A stretch of 64,000 nt of DNA from Photobacterium sp. TLY01 (lineage in GTDB: Bacteria > Pseudomonadota > Gammaproteobacteria > Enterobacterales > Vibrionaceae). Positions within the stretch are counted from its first letter, which is position 1, and each line of letters opens with the position of its first letter. Location: contig NZ_CP090364.1 of NCBI RefSeq assembly GCF_021432065.1, forward strand, positions 930,001 to 994,000, in the 5' to 3' direction. Under the pieces are notes generated by a model. That model searched no databases. It was not told where the DNA came from and saw nothing but the letters and a program-made list of their open reading frames with translations. A program made the position numbers and the translations under genes. Shown here in pieces: positions 53,311 to 62,748 of this stretch.

Positions 53311-54327
53311 TTAAGATGCATCTTCAGCGGCTTTTTTTGCCTGATTAATCCAACTGTTAAACTCTTGCTGGTGAGACTGAATCCAGCCGTTAACATGGTT
53401 TTCTATGTCTTTCTGGGAATTCTGGCCCTGACTCATACGCATATTCTGAGCACTGACATCATTGATATTCAGTGTCATCACTTCAAACAGTTTGGCCGCC
53501 GCCGGATTGTCTTCTGCGAACTGTTTGTTGGCCACAATGCGCATGCTGTTCATTTCAAAGCCGTAGTTTTTACCGTTCGGCAGGGCGGTATCCACGTTTT
53601 CCCGCTCGCCCGGTAATGACGAAAACGGCACTTCCAGCCATACCACATCTTTGCCCGGTACCAGCACACCGCTGACCCAGTAAGGGGTCCAGGTGTAGTA
53701 CAAAATGGGCGAGCCATTGCGGTAGCGTGAGATGGTATCGGCAATGATGGCGGCGTAATTACCCTGGTTATGGGTGACTGTGTCGCGCAGCCCGTAAGCA
53801 TCCAGTTGGTGTTCGATCACCCCTTCACATCCCCAGCCCGGGTTACAGCCGGTCAGATCGGCTTTGCCGTCTCCGTTGGCATCAAACAGCTTTGCCAGCT
53901 TAGGGTCTTTCAGCTGACTGATATTGGTGATGCCGTATTGTTCGGCGGTTTTTTTATCAATCAGGTAGCCCTGGGCGGCGCCGGTGATGTAATAGCCTTG
54001 GCGGTAGAATTTGTCGTCCCCGCCTGATTGGATGAACTTATCTTTATGGAGTGGTGCCCAGTTCACGGCCAGGAAAGTGGCGTCGCCATTGGCAATCGAG
54101 GTGTAACCCACGTTGTAATCCACCTCTTTGGTGGGTCTTACGTCGTAACCCAGCGCTTCCAGCGCTTTATTGACGATCAGTGTCTGGAAGGTTTCTTCCG
54201 CTACTGTACTTTGTACGGGCTGTACGGTAACGCCTTCGCCGGGTAAATCGGCTGCCATTGCAGGAAATGAAAAGGCACCGGCCAATATGGCCGCGCTTAG
54301 TGAAAGTGACTTCCGGGACCTTGTCAT
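53311..54327 (-). CDS. proX: glycine betaine/proline-betaine binding protein ProX
   Basis: Periplasmic substrate-binding protein of 338 aa for the ProU osmoprotectant importer. It has a signal peptide (cleavage near AMA|ADLP) and an OpuAC fold with aromatic cage candidates ([10 protein letters not shown] and [11 protein letters not shown]) and two close cysteines ([11 protein letters not shown]). It is the last gene of proVWX, ten bases after proW, with an AAGGAGA ribosome-binding site that should support its high level of synthesis. Confidence 0.93.
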   Translation of the reverse strand: MTRSRKSLSLSAAILAGAFSFPAMAADLPGEGVTVQPVQSTVAEETFQTLIVNKALEALGYDVRPTKEVDYNVGYTSIANGDATFLAVNWAPLHKDKFIQSGGDDKFYRQGYYITGAAQGYLIDKKTAEQYGITNISQLKDPKLAKLFDANGDGKADLTGCNPGWGCEGVIEHQLDAYGLRDTVTHNQGNYAAIIADTISRYRNGSPILYYTWTPYWVSGVLVPGKDVVWLEVPFSSLPGERENVDTALPNGKNYGFEMNSMRIVANKQFAEDNPAAAKLFEVMTLNINDVSAQNMRMSQGQNSQKDIENHVNGWIQSHQQEFNSWINQAKKAAEDAS

Positions 54328-54337
54328 TGTCTTCTCC

Positions 54338-55477
54338 TTAGGGTTGTGAATGTGTTGTCAGGTTTGGAGCCTCGTCTTTTTTGAACCGACGGTATATGAA
54401 CCCGATAGGGCCATGTTCATACCAGTGGCGGTAAGATCGGCCACGTTCGGATGCCCCCATCGCCTGTGTAAGCCGGTCGAGCAGGATAGCCAGAATGACA
54501 ATACCCAGCCCGCCAATGGCTGCCAGGCCCATATCCAGACGACCAATACCGCGCAGTACCATCTGTCCCAGCCCGCCAACGGCTATCATGGAGGCAATCA
54601 CGACCATGGACAGCGCCAGCATCAGGGTTTGGTTAACACCGGCCATAATAGTGGGCATAGCCAGCGGCAACTGAACCTTATAGAGCATTTGTTTCGGGTT
54701 CGCGCCAAAAGAATGGGCTGCTTCAATCAATTCTTCAGGCACCTGACGGATACCCAGAATCGTCAGCCGGATGATGGGGGGCAGGGCGAAAATGATGGTT
54801 ACCACCACGCCGGGCACATTCCCGATACCAAATAACATCACTATAGGTACCAGATAGACGAAAGCCGGGGTTGTTTGCATCGCATCAAGGATCGGCCTGA
54901 CAATTCTGGCGGCTTTTTCACTCCTGGCCAGCCAAATACCGGTCGGCAGTCCGATCAGTAAACAAAAGAAGACAGATGTCAGCACCAGCGCCAGCGTGAC
55001 CATTGCCTGATCCCAGGCACCAATGGCACCAATCAGCAGCAGCGAGACGACACTGGCAATGCCCATACGCGGTCCGGCAATCTGCCAGGCCAGGATCATG
55101 ATCAGAAAAATCATCAGAAGTGCCGGTGTGTTCTGTAACGTGGTCTGAAAGGCAGTGAGAATGTAATCAATCGGCACACTGATAGCCTGAAACGCTGGCC
55201 GGAAGTTAACAACCAGCCAGTTGATGCCGTCTTCGACCCATTGATCAAACGGGATCAGGGCATCCTGAAACGGATGTATCCAGTCGATGGAAGGGTCAAC
55301 GGGTGTTGAATCTGTGGTATTGAGCCAGTCGGAACCTGAGTTAGGCGTCGAGGTCGCTGGATTGCCCCAGGGATCGGTATTGCTGGTGTCTGTACTGGAC
55401 CAGGGGTCTTGTGAGGCAGGTGCTGACGGGGTATCCGTTACCGGCGCGGAGGGTTCTGGGCGATTTTCCTGGCTCAT
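54338..55477 (-). CDS. proW: glycine betaine ABC transporter permease ProW
   Basis: A 379-aa inner-membrane permease. The N-terminal hydrophilic region (about 80 residues, rich in Ser, Thr, Pro and Asp) is typical of ProW. It is followed by seven helices and the EAA loop [26 protein letters not shown] (in part [13 protein letters not shown]), which contacts ProV. The start codon is one base after the proV stop. Confidence 0.93.
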   Translation of the reverse strand: MSQENRPEPSAPVTDTPSAPASQDPWSSTDTSNTDPWGNPATSTPNSGSDWLNTTDSTPVDPSIDWIHPFQDALIPFDQWVEDGINWLVVNFRPAFQAISVPIDYILTAFQTTLQNTPALLMIFLIMILAWQIAGPRMGIASVVSLLLIGAIGAWDQAMVTLALVLTSVFFCLLIGLPTGIWLARSEKAARIVRPILDAMQTTPAFVYLVPIVMLFGIGNVPGVVVTIIFALPPIIRLTILGIRQVPEELIEAAHSFGANPKQMLYKVQLPLAMPTIMAGVNQTLMLALSMVVIASMIAVGGLGQMVLRGIGRLDMGLAAIGGLGIVILAILLDRLTQAMGASERGRSYRHWYEHGPIGFIYRRFKKDEAPNLTTHSQP

Positions 55478-55478
55478 A

Positions 55479-56669
55479 TCAGGCCTCCCGATCTAGAGTC
55501 TGTAACAGGCGAGCTTTTGTAATAACACCATGATAAACCTGGTTTTCATCGACAACGGGTACACCATAGGGCAGGTTGGCAACCCGACCTATCAGCTCAC
55601 CCACAGGGGTTTCAGGCAGGAAAGTTACGGTATCGTCCAGCAGTGCCTGAGTCAGGGTTTGACCTGATTTACTGGCCGTTTGCAGTGTGTCTGTCGATAC
55701 CAGTCCGACATACAGGTTGCGGCGGTCGACCACAATGCCGAACTCCCTGTCATTATCATTGAGCAGTTTCAATGCGGCGCGCGGGCCGTCCGTTTCAGTT
55801 TTTTTAATCACAGTGACCTGATGTTTGCGCGCGACGTCTTTGGCCGTAAAGACATGGGTGACATCGACGCCCTTAAAGAAAGATCGCACATAGTCATTGG
55901 CCGGGTGATGGAGGATTTCATCCGGTGTGCCTATCTGAACCACTTCACCATTTTGCATAATCGCAATCCGATCGCCTATCCGCATGGCTTCATCCAGATC
56001 GTGAGAAATAAAAACAACCGTGCGTTTGTCATCGCTTTGCAACCGGATGAGTTCGTCTTGCATTTCGGAGCGGATCAATGGGTCAAGAGCAGAAAAAGCC
56101 TCGTCCATCAGCAGGATGTCCGGATCATTGGCCAGTGCTCTTGCCAGACCGACCCTTTGCTTCATCCCCCCGGAGAGCTCGTCCGGATAGGAGGCTGCGT
56201 ACGCCTCCAGCCCAACCCGTGCCAGCGCCTGGAGTGCGGTGTCGTAGCGGGTGGCTTTATCGACGCCTGCGAGATCCAGACCGAAGGCGGTATTGTCAAT
56301 CACCGTCATATGGGGCATTAAGGCAAAGGACTGGAAGACCATGCTGATATTGTTGCGCCGCACGGTCCGTAATTCGTCCTCGGAGATGCTGGCGATGTCT
56401 TTGTTATCCAGCAGCACCTGGCCGCTGGTGGGTTCGATAAGGCGGTTCAGCAGGCGAACCAGCGTTGACTTTCCTGAGCCGGAGAGGCCCATGATGACGA
56501 AAATTTCGCCCTGATGAATCGTGAGCGTGGCATCTTTGACGCCGACAGTCAGGCCGGTTTTTTCAAAAATGGCGTCCTTATCGAATCCCTGTTCCAGTAA
56601 CGGAAACGCCCTTTCCGGGGCGCGACCAAACACCTTGCAGAGATTTTTCACTTCCATTTTGACAGTCAT
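55479..56669 (-). CDS. proV: glycine betaine ABC transporter ATPase ProV
   Basis: A 396-aa ATPase with Walker [10 protein letters not shown] near residue 61, signature [14 protein letters not shown] near 166, Walker [13 protein letters not shown], and tandem C-terminal CBS domains (about 275-395) that sense ionic strength or nucleotides. It is first in proVWX. The ATG at 56669 has only a weak ribosome-binding site. Osmotic induction is expected for the family; I could not define the promoter in the 184-base gap upstream. Confidence 0.93.
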   Translation of the reverse strand: MTVKMEVKNLCKVFGRAPERAFPLLEQGFDKDAIFEKTGLTVGVKDATLTIHQGEIFVIMGLSGSGKSTLVRLLNRLIEPTSGQVLLDNKDIASISEDELRTVRRNNISMVFQSFALMPHMTVIDNTAFGLDLAGVDKATRYDTALQALARVGLEAYAASYPDELSGGMKQRVGLARALANDPDILLMDEAFSALDPLIRSEMQDELIRLQSDDKRTVVFISHDLDEAMRIGDRIAIMQNGEVVQIGTPDEILHHPANDYVRSFFKGVDVTHVFTAKDVARKHQVTVIKKTETDGPRAALKLLNDNDREFGIVVDRRNLYVGLVSTDTLQTASKSGQTLTQALLDDTVTFLPETPVGELIGRVANLPYGVPVVDENQVYHGVITKARLLQTLDREA

Positions 56670-56853
56670 AAATGAGGGGGTCCGCTATAAATTCCTTACA
56701 GATAAAATGTTTCGCTATCTAAGTAATTATGGCAGCTGATTGAGACAGGGTCGGGTTTAATTTGCCACGTACTGTGTAATCGCTCAGTGCGATTTATTCT
56801 TTTTATATTTTCAAAACAAATGAATATGGACGAATTGAGCCGTGCGCTGAGGG

Positions 56854-58332
56854 TTATTGTGTCTGGTTAGACAACGATTGAATCCGGCCGGTTTTGAGCG
56901 GAAGTGTCACCAGAAAACAGTTCTTTTCTGCCGAAGACTGCGATTCCAGTGAAATCGTGCCGCCATGCAGTTCAGCGATGTCGCGGATGATCGACATGCC
57001 CAGTCCGGCGCCATCGCCGCGTTCTGTGTTGGCCCGGAAGAATTTTTCGAAGATACGCTCGCGAATTGCTTCAGGAATGGGCTGACCTGAATCGCAGACA
57101 CGAATCTGGACCTGATCTTCCCCCTGTGTCTGAACTCGGATATTGATGTCCGCATGCCCGCCGGCATAGCGGATGGCATTGTCGATCAGGTTGCTGAACA
57201 GGCTGCGCAGAAGCGGCAGATTGGCTTCAACCGTGAGCGAGGTCGGGCCATCAAGAGACAGGTTCTGTTCTTGCCTTAATGCGAAAGGCGCCAGCGAAGC
57301 AATCACATCACGCAGGCATGCCATCAGATCAAGCGGCTTGAACGAGAAGCTGTTGCCGCTTTCGACTCTGGCCAGCATCAGTAACTGCTGAATGAGGCGA
57401 TCAGTTCTGTCGATCCCTTTGAGTATGTGACTGAGGTCATTTTGCAGCTCGGCCGGGTTCTCGCTGGACAGGGCGTTTTCCGCGTTGAGTCGCAGGACAG
57501 CCAGCGGTGTTTTCAGCTCGTGTGCGGCTGTGTGGGTAAAACGCTTTTCGCGCACCCAGGCTTTATCAAGCTCTGACAGCAGGTAATTGAGCTGATCAAT
57601 CAGGGGTTTGAGCTCAACCGTGGGCTGTGACACTCTGATCGCATGCAATTTATTAATGGTTCTCTGTGAGAGGGCTTGCTGGAGTTCTCCGACGGGCTTC
57701 ATGACATAGTTCACCAGCAGAATAATGGCCAGCGCCAGACAGGGAATCAGCAATAATTGCGGAATGCCGGTGGAAAAAGCAATTTCATCAATCAGCTCAT
57801 CGCGGATTGCTTGTTTTTCAGCCACCACCAGAAAAGCCGCATCCTGGTTGTTGTCGTGAAATGGCAGACGAATCTGAAAACTTTGCCAGCGCTGGTCATC
57901 AAAGGTCATCGGGTGGTAACCAATGTTATCGGGAGTCGACAGCGGGTGCTCGGGTGCGCTGGGAGAGCGCAGTAAAACATTTCCCTGAGTGTCGAACAGC
58001 TGGAACATCAGCTTCTGTTCATAGGGGTGGCCGTATGGGGTCGGATCATCGTCACTGACATTGGAATGGGAATGGTTGCTGATGCCCTGATACCAGTCGT
58101 CATAAAACTGCGCCATTTGCTCCGGCGGCATTTTCAGCAGTTGCGGTGCACTGAGTGCCAGGAGTTTTGCCGATTGTCCCAGCCGGGCATCAAAGATCTC
58201 ATCAATTTCATGTTTGGATTCAGCAAAGATCAGGCTCCATGAAATGGCAATCAGCACAGTGGCAGCCGCCACGGTCAGGGTGATCAGCCGTTTTTTGATG
58301 GAAAGCACAGGTTTGGTCTCAGCGGTTTTCAA
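56854..58332 (-). CDS. QseC/PmrB-type sensor histidine kinase
   Basis: A 492-aa kinase: transmembrane helix at about 15-35, a periplasmic 2CSK-type sensor domain to about 185 rich in His/Asp (SNHSHSNVSDDDPTPYGHPYEQ), second helix at about 188-210, HAMP-like linker, HisKA with the phospho-acceptor in HTAAHELKTPLA, and HATPase (NLIDNAIRYAG, GAGLGMSI). The acid and histidine-rich loop may bind metal or protons. It overlaps the response regulator by 14 bases and is the last gene of a six-gene operon, so it should sense a signal linked to that pathway. Confidence 0.87.
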   Translation of the reverse strand: MKTAETKPVLSIKKRLITLTVAAATVLIAISWSLIFAESKHEIDEIFDARLGQSAKLLALSAPQLLKMPPEQMAQFYDDWYQGISNHSHSNVSDDDPTPYGHPYEQKLMFQLFDTQGNVLLRSPSAPEHPLSTPDNIGYHPMTFDDQRWQSFQIRLPFHDNNQDAAFLVVAEKQAIRDELIDEIAFSTGIPQLLLIPCLALAIILLVNYVMKPVGELQQALSQRTINKLHAIRVSQPTVELKPLIDQLNYLLSELDKAWVREKRFTHTAAHELKTPLAVLRLNAENALSSENPAELQNDLSHILKGIDRTDRLIQQLLMLARVESGNSFSFKPLDLMACLRDVIASLAPFALRQEQNLSLDGPTSLTVEANLPLLRSLFSNLIDNAIRYAGGHADINIRVQTQGEDQVQIRVCDSGQPIPEAIRERIFEKFFRANTERGDGAGLGMSIIRDIAELHGGTISLESQSSAEKNCFLVTLPLKTGRIQSLSNQTQ

Positions 58333-58978
58333 TGATATACCCTACGCCGCGAATATTTTTAATCACAGGACTGCCGAGTTTTTTACGGATGTTGTGAATA
58401 TGCACTTCAATCGCATTATCGCTGGCCGTGTCATCCCAACCGTGCAGTGCTTGCTGGAGTTTGTCTTTACTCATCACCCGGCCCGCCTGTGTGACCAGCG
58501 TGCTGAGGATCTTGAATTCATTGCGGGTGAGTTTCACCGGCTGGCCACGAAAGCTGACGTCGTTATTGAGCAGGGATAAGGTGAGTTCCCCTAACTGGAT
58601 TTCTGTTTCAGTGCTGCCAGACAGCCGACGGATCATGACCCGCAAGCGGGCCAGCAGTTCTTCCAGTGCGAAGGGTTTAACCAGGTAATCATCTGCGCCG
58701 CCGTCCAGTCCTTTGACGCGATCGTCTATCCCGTCGCGGGCGGTGAGTATCATCACAGGAAGCTGGTGGCCTGCGCGGCGAATCTGCCGTAATACCTGTA
58801 AACCGTCGATATCCGGCAGGGTTAAATCCAGAATCACGGCCAGAAAGTTCTCGGTTTTCAGGGCAAGTTCAACCCCAAGACCATGCTGTAACCAGTCAAC
58901 GGTGTAACCACGGCGGCTCAGTGAGGCCACCATGGATTCACCCAGCATCATGTCATCTTCGATTAATAAGATGCGCAT
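58319..58978 (-). CDS. QseB/PmrA-type response regulator
   Basis: OmpR-family response regulator of 219 aa with receiver aspartate in VILDLTLPDIDG (near residue 51), LVKPFAL, and a winged helix whose recognition region is DNAIEVHIHNIRKKLG. This matches the QseB/PmrA subgroup, which binds CTTAA-N6-CTTAA repeats. Such a repeat lies upstream of this operon at 63421-63437, so self-regulation is likely. Its start is three bases after the TPR gene. Confidence 0.88.
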   Translation of the reverse strand: MRILLIEDDMMLGESMVASLSRRGYTVDWLQHGLGVELALKTENFLAVILDLTLPDIDGLQVLRQIRRAGHQLPVMILTARDGIDDRVKGLDGGADDYLVKPFALEELLARLRVMIRRLSGSTETEIQLGELTLSLLNNDVSFRGQPVKLTRNEFKILSTLVTQAGRVMSKDKLQQALHGWDDTASDNAIEVHIHNIRKKLGSPVIKNIRGVGYIIENR

Positions 58979-58981
58979 CGG

Positions 58982-59635
58982 TTATTGCAGCTCCTTCAGT
59001 TTTTGCCGGATTTCCAGTTGTCTTCCCGTATCGGCCAGTTTGCGACCGGGGCGAGGCTTGGCCTGACTGGCTTTCTTCAGATAGTGAATGGCATCATCAC
59101 GGCGTCCGTTTTGGGCCAGAAAGTCGCCATAAAAGTAATTCGGATCGATACCGTTCGGGTTGATTGCCAGTGCTTTTTTCAGCAGCGCCTCAGCTTTGTC
59201 GTCATCACCAAAGCCAATCGGCCAGCCCGGTACCTGATAGTATAAGGTGCCCAGACTGGTGTAGGCCGAACCATCGAGCACATTCGGGTCGGTATGGATC
59301 ACATCTTCTAACAATGACTTCGCTTTTTTTACCAGTGGCAGGGCACTCAGTCCACCTTTTACGCCGGCCAGGCTGCTCTGATTAATTGCCAGCCAGACTT
59401 TGAGATCGGCACGGGTTGGTGCCTGGCGCAGGGCTTGCTCATTTCTGATGATGACCTGATTGAGGCACTTCACTTTATTGTCTTTATTCAGGATATCGTA
59501 CTGACATTTTGCCCACTGCTGCTGGATATCACTGAGTTCATCTGCAACCGCCAGGCTGCTGAAGCCCATTGACAGGCCGGCGAAACAAGCCATGGCCAGC
59601 AGGGATGCGACCGGTGAAAAGGTGAATGTTTTCAT
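58982..59635 (-). CDS. exported TPR-repeat protein
   Basis: A 217-aa protein with a signal peptide (cleavage near AVA|DELS) and tetratricopeptide-type helices (AYTSLGTLYYQVPGWPIGFGDDDKAEALLKKALAINPN, NPNGIDPNYFYGDFLAQNGRRDDAIHYLKKASQAKP; shown as TPR units around residues 110-150 and 150-185). Two cysteines (CQYD, KCLNQ) near the N-terminus could form a disulfide. It probably acts as a periplasmic scaffold. The gene lies between the SDR and the response regulator in the same operon. No enzymatic motif is seen. Confidence 0.8.
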   Translation of the reverse strand: MKTFTFSPVASLLAMACFAGLSMGFSSLAVADELSDIQQQWAKCQYDILNKDNKVKCLNQVIIRNEQALRQAPTRADLKVWLAINQSSLAGVKGGLSALPLVKKAKSLLEDVIHTDPNVLDGSAYTSLGTLYYQVPGWPIGFGDDDKAEALLKKALAINPNGIDPNYFYGDFLAQNGRRDDAIHYLKKASQAKPRPGRKLADTGRQLEIRQKLKELQ

Positions 59636-59651
59636 ATTGCCTCCAATGAGA

Positions 59652-60461
59652 TTAGATGACTTCGGCTTTGATGAGGTACTGGCGAATCGTTTTACTTTGT
59701 TTTCGGATGGCGCTGGCGACCGGCGCGGGAAAGATCTGGTTGACTCTGACCCAGAGTTTCTCCGGCCATCCCAGCCAGCGAACTTGTGTTTCTTTGATAA
59801 GACATTGCATCACCTGCTCAGCAACCCAGCGGGGATCATCAATTTGATTACCCAGTTGCTGATTAAGCTCAGTGACTGCGGCTGAATTGAGTGTGGTGTC
59901 AGTCGCACGGGGGGCGAGGTACAGCACTTGCACGCCGGTTCCGTCCAGCTCACGGTGCAGCGCTTCACTGAATCTTTGCAGTCCGGCTTTGCTGGCACAG
60001 TAAGTGGTGTAGCCGGGATAGCCGATTGCTGAAAATGTCGAGCCGATGTTGAGGATCAGCGCTGGACGGGAGAGCCAGTTCAGGGCCTGTTGGCACAGAA
60101 GAACCGGCACGGTCAGGTTCAGGTGAATCTCATTGCTGATGCTGGCTGGTTCACGTTGCGACAGACTGGCAAAGCAGTTACTGCCGGCATTATTAATCAG
60201 GCCGTGAATCGGCGTGCCTCCCCGTTTCCATTGCTGGCAGGTCTGGTGAATCGTTTCAATGCCTTGCGGTGTACTCAGGTCTGCCACAATCAGGCGATGT
60301 GAATCAGGCTGGTTCAGTGAAAGCTGCAAGGCTCTGAGTTTGCTTTCATTGCGACCAACCAGAATCAGGCTGGCGCCGGCGTCGGCCAATAGAGCGGCAA
60401 TCTCAGCGCCGATCCCTCCACAAGCGCCGGTCAGCAGCAAGCGTTTATTGTTGATATCCAT
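59652..60461 (-). CDS. short-chain dehydrogenase/reductase
   Basis: A 269-aa SDR with nucleotide-binding TGACGGIGAEIA near residue 11, NNAGSN, catalytic serine in NIGSTFSAIG and YCASKAG (Y-x-x-x-K) near residue 155. GRNESK after the second strand suggests NADP(H) preference. It starts 16 bases inside the preceding ligase-oxidase gene and ends 16 bases before the TPR gene. In this operon it probably reduces a keto or aldehyde intermediate made from the activated acyl group. Confidence 0.87.
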   Translation of the reverse strand: MDINNKRLLLTGACGGIGAEIAALLADAGASLILVGRNESKLRALQLSLNQPDSHRLIVADLSTPQGIETIHQTCQQWKRGGTPIHGLINNAGSNCFASLSQREPASISNEIHLNLTVPVLLCQQALNWLSRPALILNIGSTFSAIGYPGYTTYCASKAGLQRFSEALHRELDGTGVQVLYLAPRATDTTLNSAAVTELNQQLGNQIDDPRWVAEQVMQCLIKETQVRWLGWPEKLWVRVNQIFPAPVASAIRKQSKTIRQYLIKAEVI

Positions 60462-62748
60462 GCAAGATCTCCTGTGCACCTAAAGGTAACCTATGGTCTG
60501 ATTCGTGCTGCTTGGGTAGGGGCAGGGAAGCCAGCATCTGGCCGTAAAGGTCATAGACCATATTGGCGCTTTCGATAATGGCGCGTTGATCTGCGGGATC
60601 GTCAATCCGGTTCATCAGGCTTTCAAAGGTCTGAATATGGCTCTGATCCAGCTCACTGTGTGACTTGAGATAGGTCATGGCATTATCAGGCAGGCCGAGT
60701 ACTTGCTGGATCTGCTGAGCAATCTGACCCCCAATACTGACACTGGTCCCTTCCAGCACCCAGACCATGCCGAACAGTCCCATCGGATTACGACGGTCTA
60801 TCTGGTGATAGAGGTAGGACACCATGAGTTCAATCGCGGCACTGACCCGGCCAACTCCCTGATTTTTGCGAACCGGGTCGGGATCTCCGCCGCAGGCTGC
60901 AATGTCGTTCAGAATCCAGGCCTGATGGCCCATTTCTTCTTCAATGTAATGCCCCAGGGCCTGACGAAGCCATTCGTCGTTTTCGGGTAATTTGCTGCCG
61001 CAAGCCATCAGCAGAGGCACCGTATGTTTGACGTGATGATAAGCCTGCGTCAGAAAAGCCAGATACGTCGTGTGATCAATCATCCCTTGCTGGCAGGCCG
61101 CAAAGATGGAGGCATTTGTCATGCGGCTGCGGGCGGCTTCTGTTTCTGTTCTCAGGGTCTGGAAAAATCCCGAATTCATAGGGGGGTCCTCATGGGTCTT
61201 GTACGAAGTGAGCGCAAGGCGGTCTGGCTGTGTGGCAGCGGTGTAAACGGACAATAACGGCCGGCGGTTGAGCGAGACCTGTGCCGCTTTCTGAGCGACG
61301 AGCAGGGCAGGCATAAAGGAACGATGCAGCGCATCGCGTTTGGGGCGGCCATTGGCCGTCATCAAGCCCGGGATATGAGACAGTGGCTGGTCTGTGATGA
61401 TCAGATTGCCGATTCGGGCGTAATCCGGCAGCTGTTGATTCAGTGCTTGTATCGCTGGCAGCACCGAGTCCGGTGACTGACTGAAAAGGATGCCGCTCAG
61501 CGTGAGTTGTGCGTCACCAATCACCACCATGCCAAACAGCGAGGGAAATGCCTGGGCTTCCGATTCAATCCATTCTGGCGAGACATTCCGGCCAAAGCTG
61601 GTGATCAGCAGGTTCTTGCGCCGGCCGGTGATATGGAGAAATCCGTCGTCATCCAGATAGCCTGTGTCACCTGTGTTGATGAGGTCTGGGCTTGGTTCTT
61701 CCCCCAGGTATCCCAGCATACTGTTGCCGCTTACCTGAATGTCGCCCTCGGCCGTGACGCTGATTTTTGAATGGGGAAGGGGGCGGCCACAACTACCGGG
61801 TTTGCTGGCACCGGGCAAATTGAGACTGACGACAGAGCCGCACTCAGACAAACCATAGCCTTCATAAGCCGGGATATTCAGCGCATGTGCCTGTGCCATC
61901 AGGGCGGGGGCAACCCGCGCGCCACCGACCGCCACAAATTGCAGTGACCTGACCAGCGCCGGCTGCTGAGTGGCAATCTGACAAAGCGCCATCAGCAATG
62001 CCGGGGTCAGCACCAGACTCTCTGGCTGATGTTCGGCCAGCACCTGCGCGAAACGCACCGGATCAAAGGTACTGGATCCCGTCAGGCCAACCGACTCTCC
62101 CGGTAAAATCACCGAAGTTGCACCCAGCAGCAGTGGCACATACAGACCGGTAATGTTCTCCAGCAAGGTTGTCAGCGGCAGCATGACCAGATGTTTTCTG
62201 GGACGGACACTCGGGGTGATCGCATCGGCTAATGCCTGGCTGGTGGTCGCCAGATGATGCGGACTCAGGCAGACCCCCTTCGGCTGGGCGGTGGAGCCTG
62301 ATGTAAAAGTGACTTTGCCGGTCTGAGCTGGGAATGCGGCTGACCGGCCGGGGGATGCAATCCGGTAAAACGGCAGACTGGCAATCTTAGCGGACCCGGT
62401 CTGATCGCCGGTGAACCAGTGTCCCCAAAGTCCATCAACCTGTGACGCAGTGAGCAGGTGCCGGATTTGTTGGTCAGAGAAAAAATCCGGCACAGGTATC
62501 AGCACTTTTTCTGCGGCCATGGCCGCCAGATCGGCAATCGCCCAGGCCGGTCCATTCTCGGTTTTGAGGGCCAGACAATGAACCTTTTGCTGGTTCAGCG
62601 AGTGGGCAGCCAGAGCAACCTCATCAGCCAGTTGACTGAAACTGAGGTGGGTGGCTTCACCGGTATCGGGATCGCGTCCCTGAAAAGCAATCTGCCGGGG
62701 CGAGGTGTCCGCGAGTTCAAACAAGCGACTCAGGATCAGGTTATTCAT
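60445..62748 (-). CDS. acyl-activating enzyme fused to a heme-oxygenase-like diiron oxidase (HDO) domain
   Basis: A 767-aa protein. Residues about 1-500 are an ANL-family adenylating enzyme: TFTSGSTAQPKG (P-loop), GYGLSECGS, TGDTGYLDDDGFLHITGRRKN (core GDTGYLDDDG, GRRKN), and the C-terminal lysine in TANGRPKRDAL. Residues about 524-767 form a TenA/heme-oxygenase-like helical domain with metal ligands in the order of UndA-type HDOs: E605-x2-H608, E666, and H697-x3-D701-x2-H704. The first-helix ligand is unclear (YHHVKH occupies the place). It would activate a carboxylic acid and then oxidise it, for example by decarboxylation or C-H cleavage. An internal ATG at 61179 with GAGGA seven bases upstream could also give the oxidase alone. 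It overlaps the hemolysin-family gene by four bases. Confidence 0.86.
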   Translation of the reverse strand: MNNLILSRLFELADTSPRQIAFQGRDPDTGEATHLSFSQLADEVALAAHSLNQQKVHCLALKTENGPAWAIADLAAMAAEKVLIPVPDFFSDQQIRHLLTASQVDGLWGHWFTGDQTGSAKIASLPFYRIASPGRSAAFPAQTGKVTFTSGSTAQPKGVCLSPHHLATTSQALADAITPSVRPRKHLVMLPLTTLLENITGLYVPLLLGATSVILPGESVGLTGSSTFDPVRFAQVLAEHQPESLVLTPALLMALCQIATQQPALVRSLQFVAVGGARVAPALMAQAHALNIPAYEGYGLSECGSVVSLNLPGASKPGSCGRPLPHSKISVTAEGDIQVSGNSMLGYLGEEPSPDLINTGDTGYLDDDGFLHITGRRKNLLITSFGRNVSPEWIESEAQAFPSLFGMVVIGDAQLTLSGILFSQSPDSVLPAIQALNQQLPDYARIGNLIITDQPLSHIPGLMTANGRPKRDALHRSFMPALLVAQKAAQVSLNRRPLLSVYTAATQPDRLALTSYKTHEDPPMNSGFFQTLRTETEAARSRMTNASIFAACQQGMIDHTTYLAFLTQAYHHVKHTVPLLMACGSKLPENDEWLRQALGHYIEEEMGHQAWILNDIAACGGDPDPVRKNQGVGRVSAAIELMVSYLYHQIDRRNPMGLFGMVWVLEGTSVSIGGQIAQQIQQVLGLPDNAMTYLKSHSELDQSHIQTFESLMNRIDDPADQRAIIESANMVYDLYGQMLASLPLPKQHESDHRLPLGAQEILHGYQQ

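Noticed and set aside
54350..54835. 161-codon open frame antisense to proW
   Set aside because: Composition is typical of an antisense shadow (His/Gln-rich), with no ribosome-binding site.
55680..56321. 213-codon open frame antisense to proV
   Set aside because: A shadow of the GC-rich proV coding strand; no start signal and no domain.
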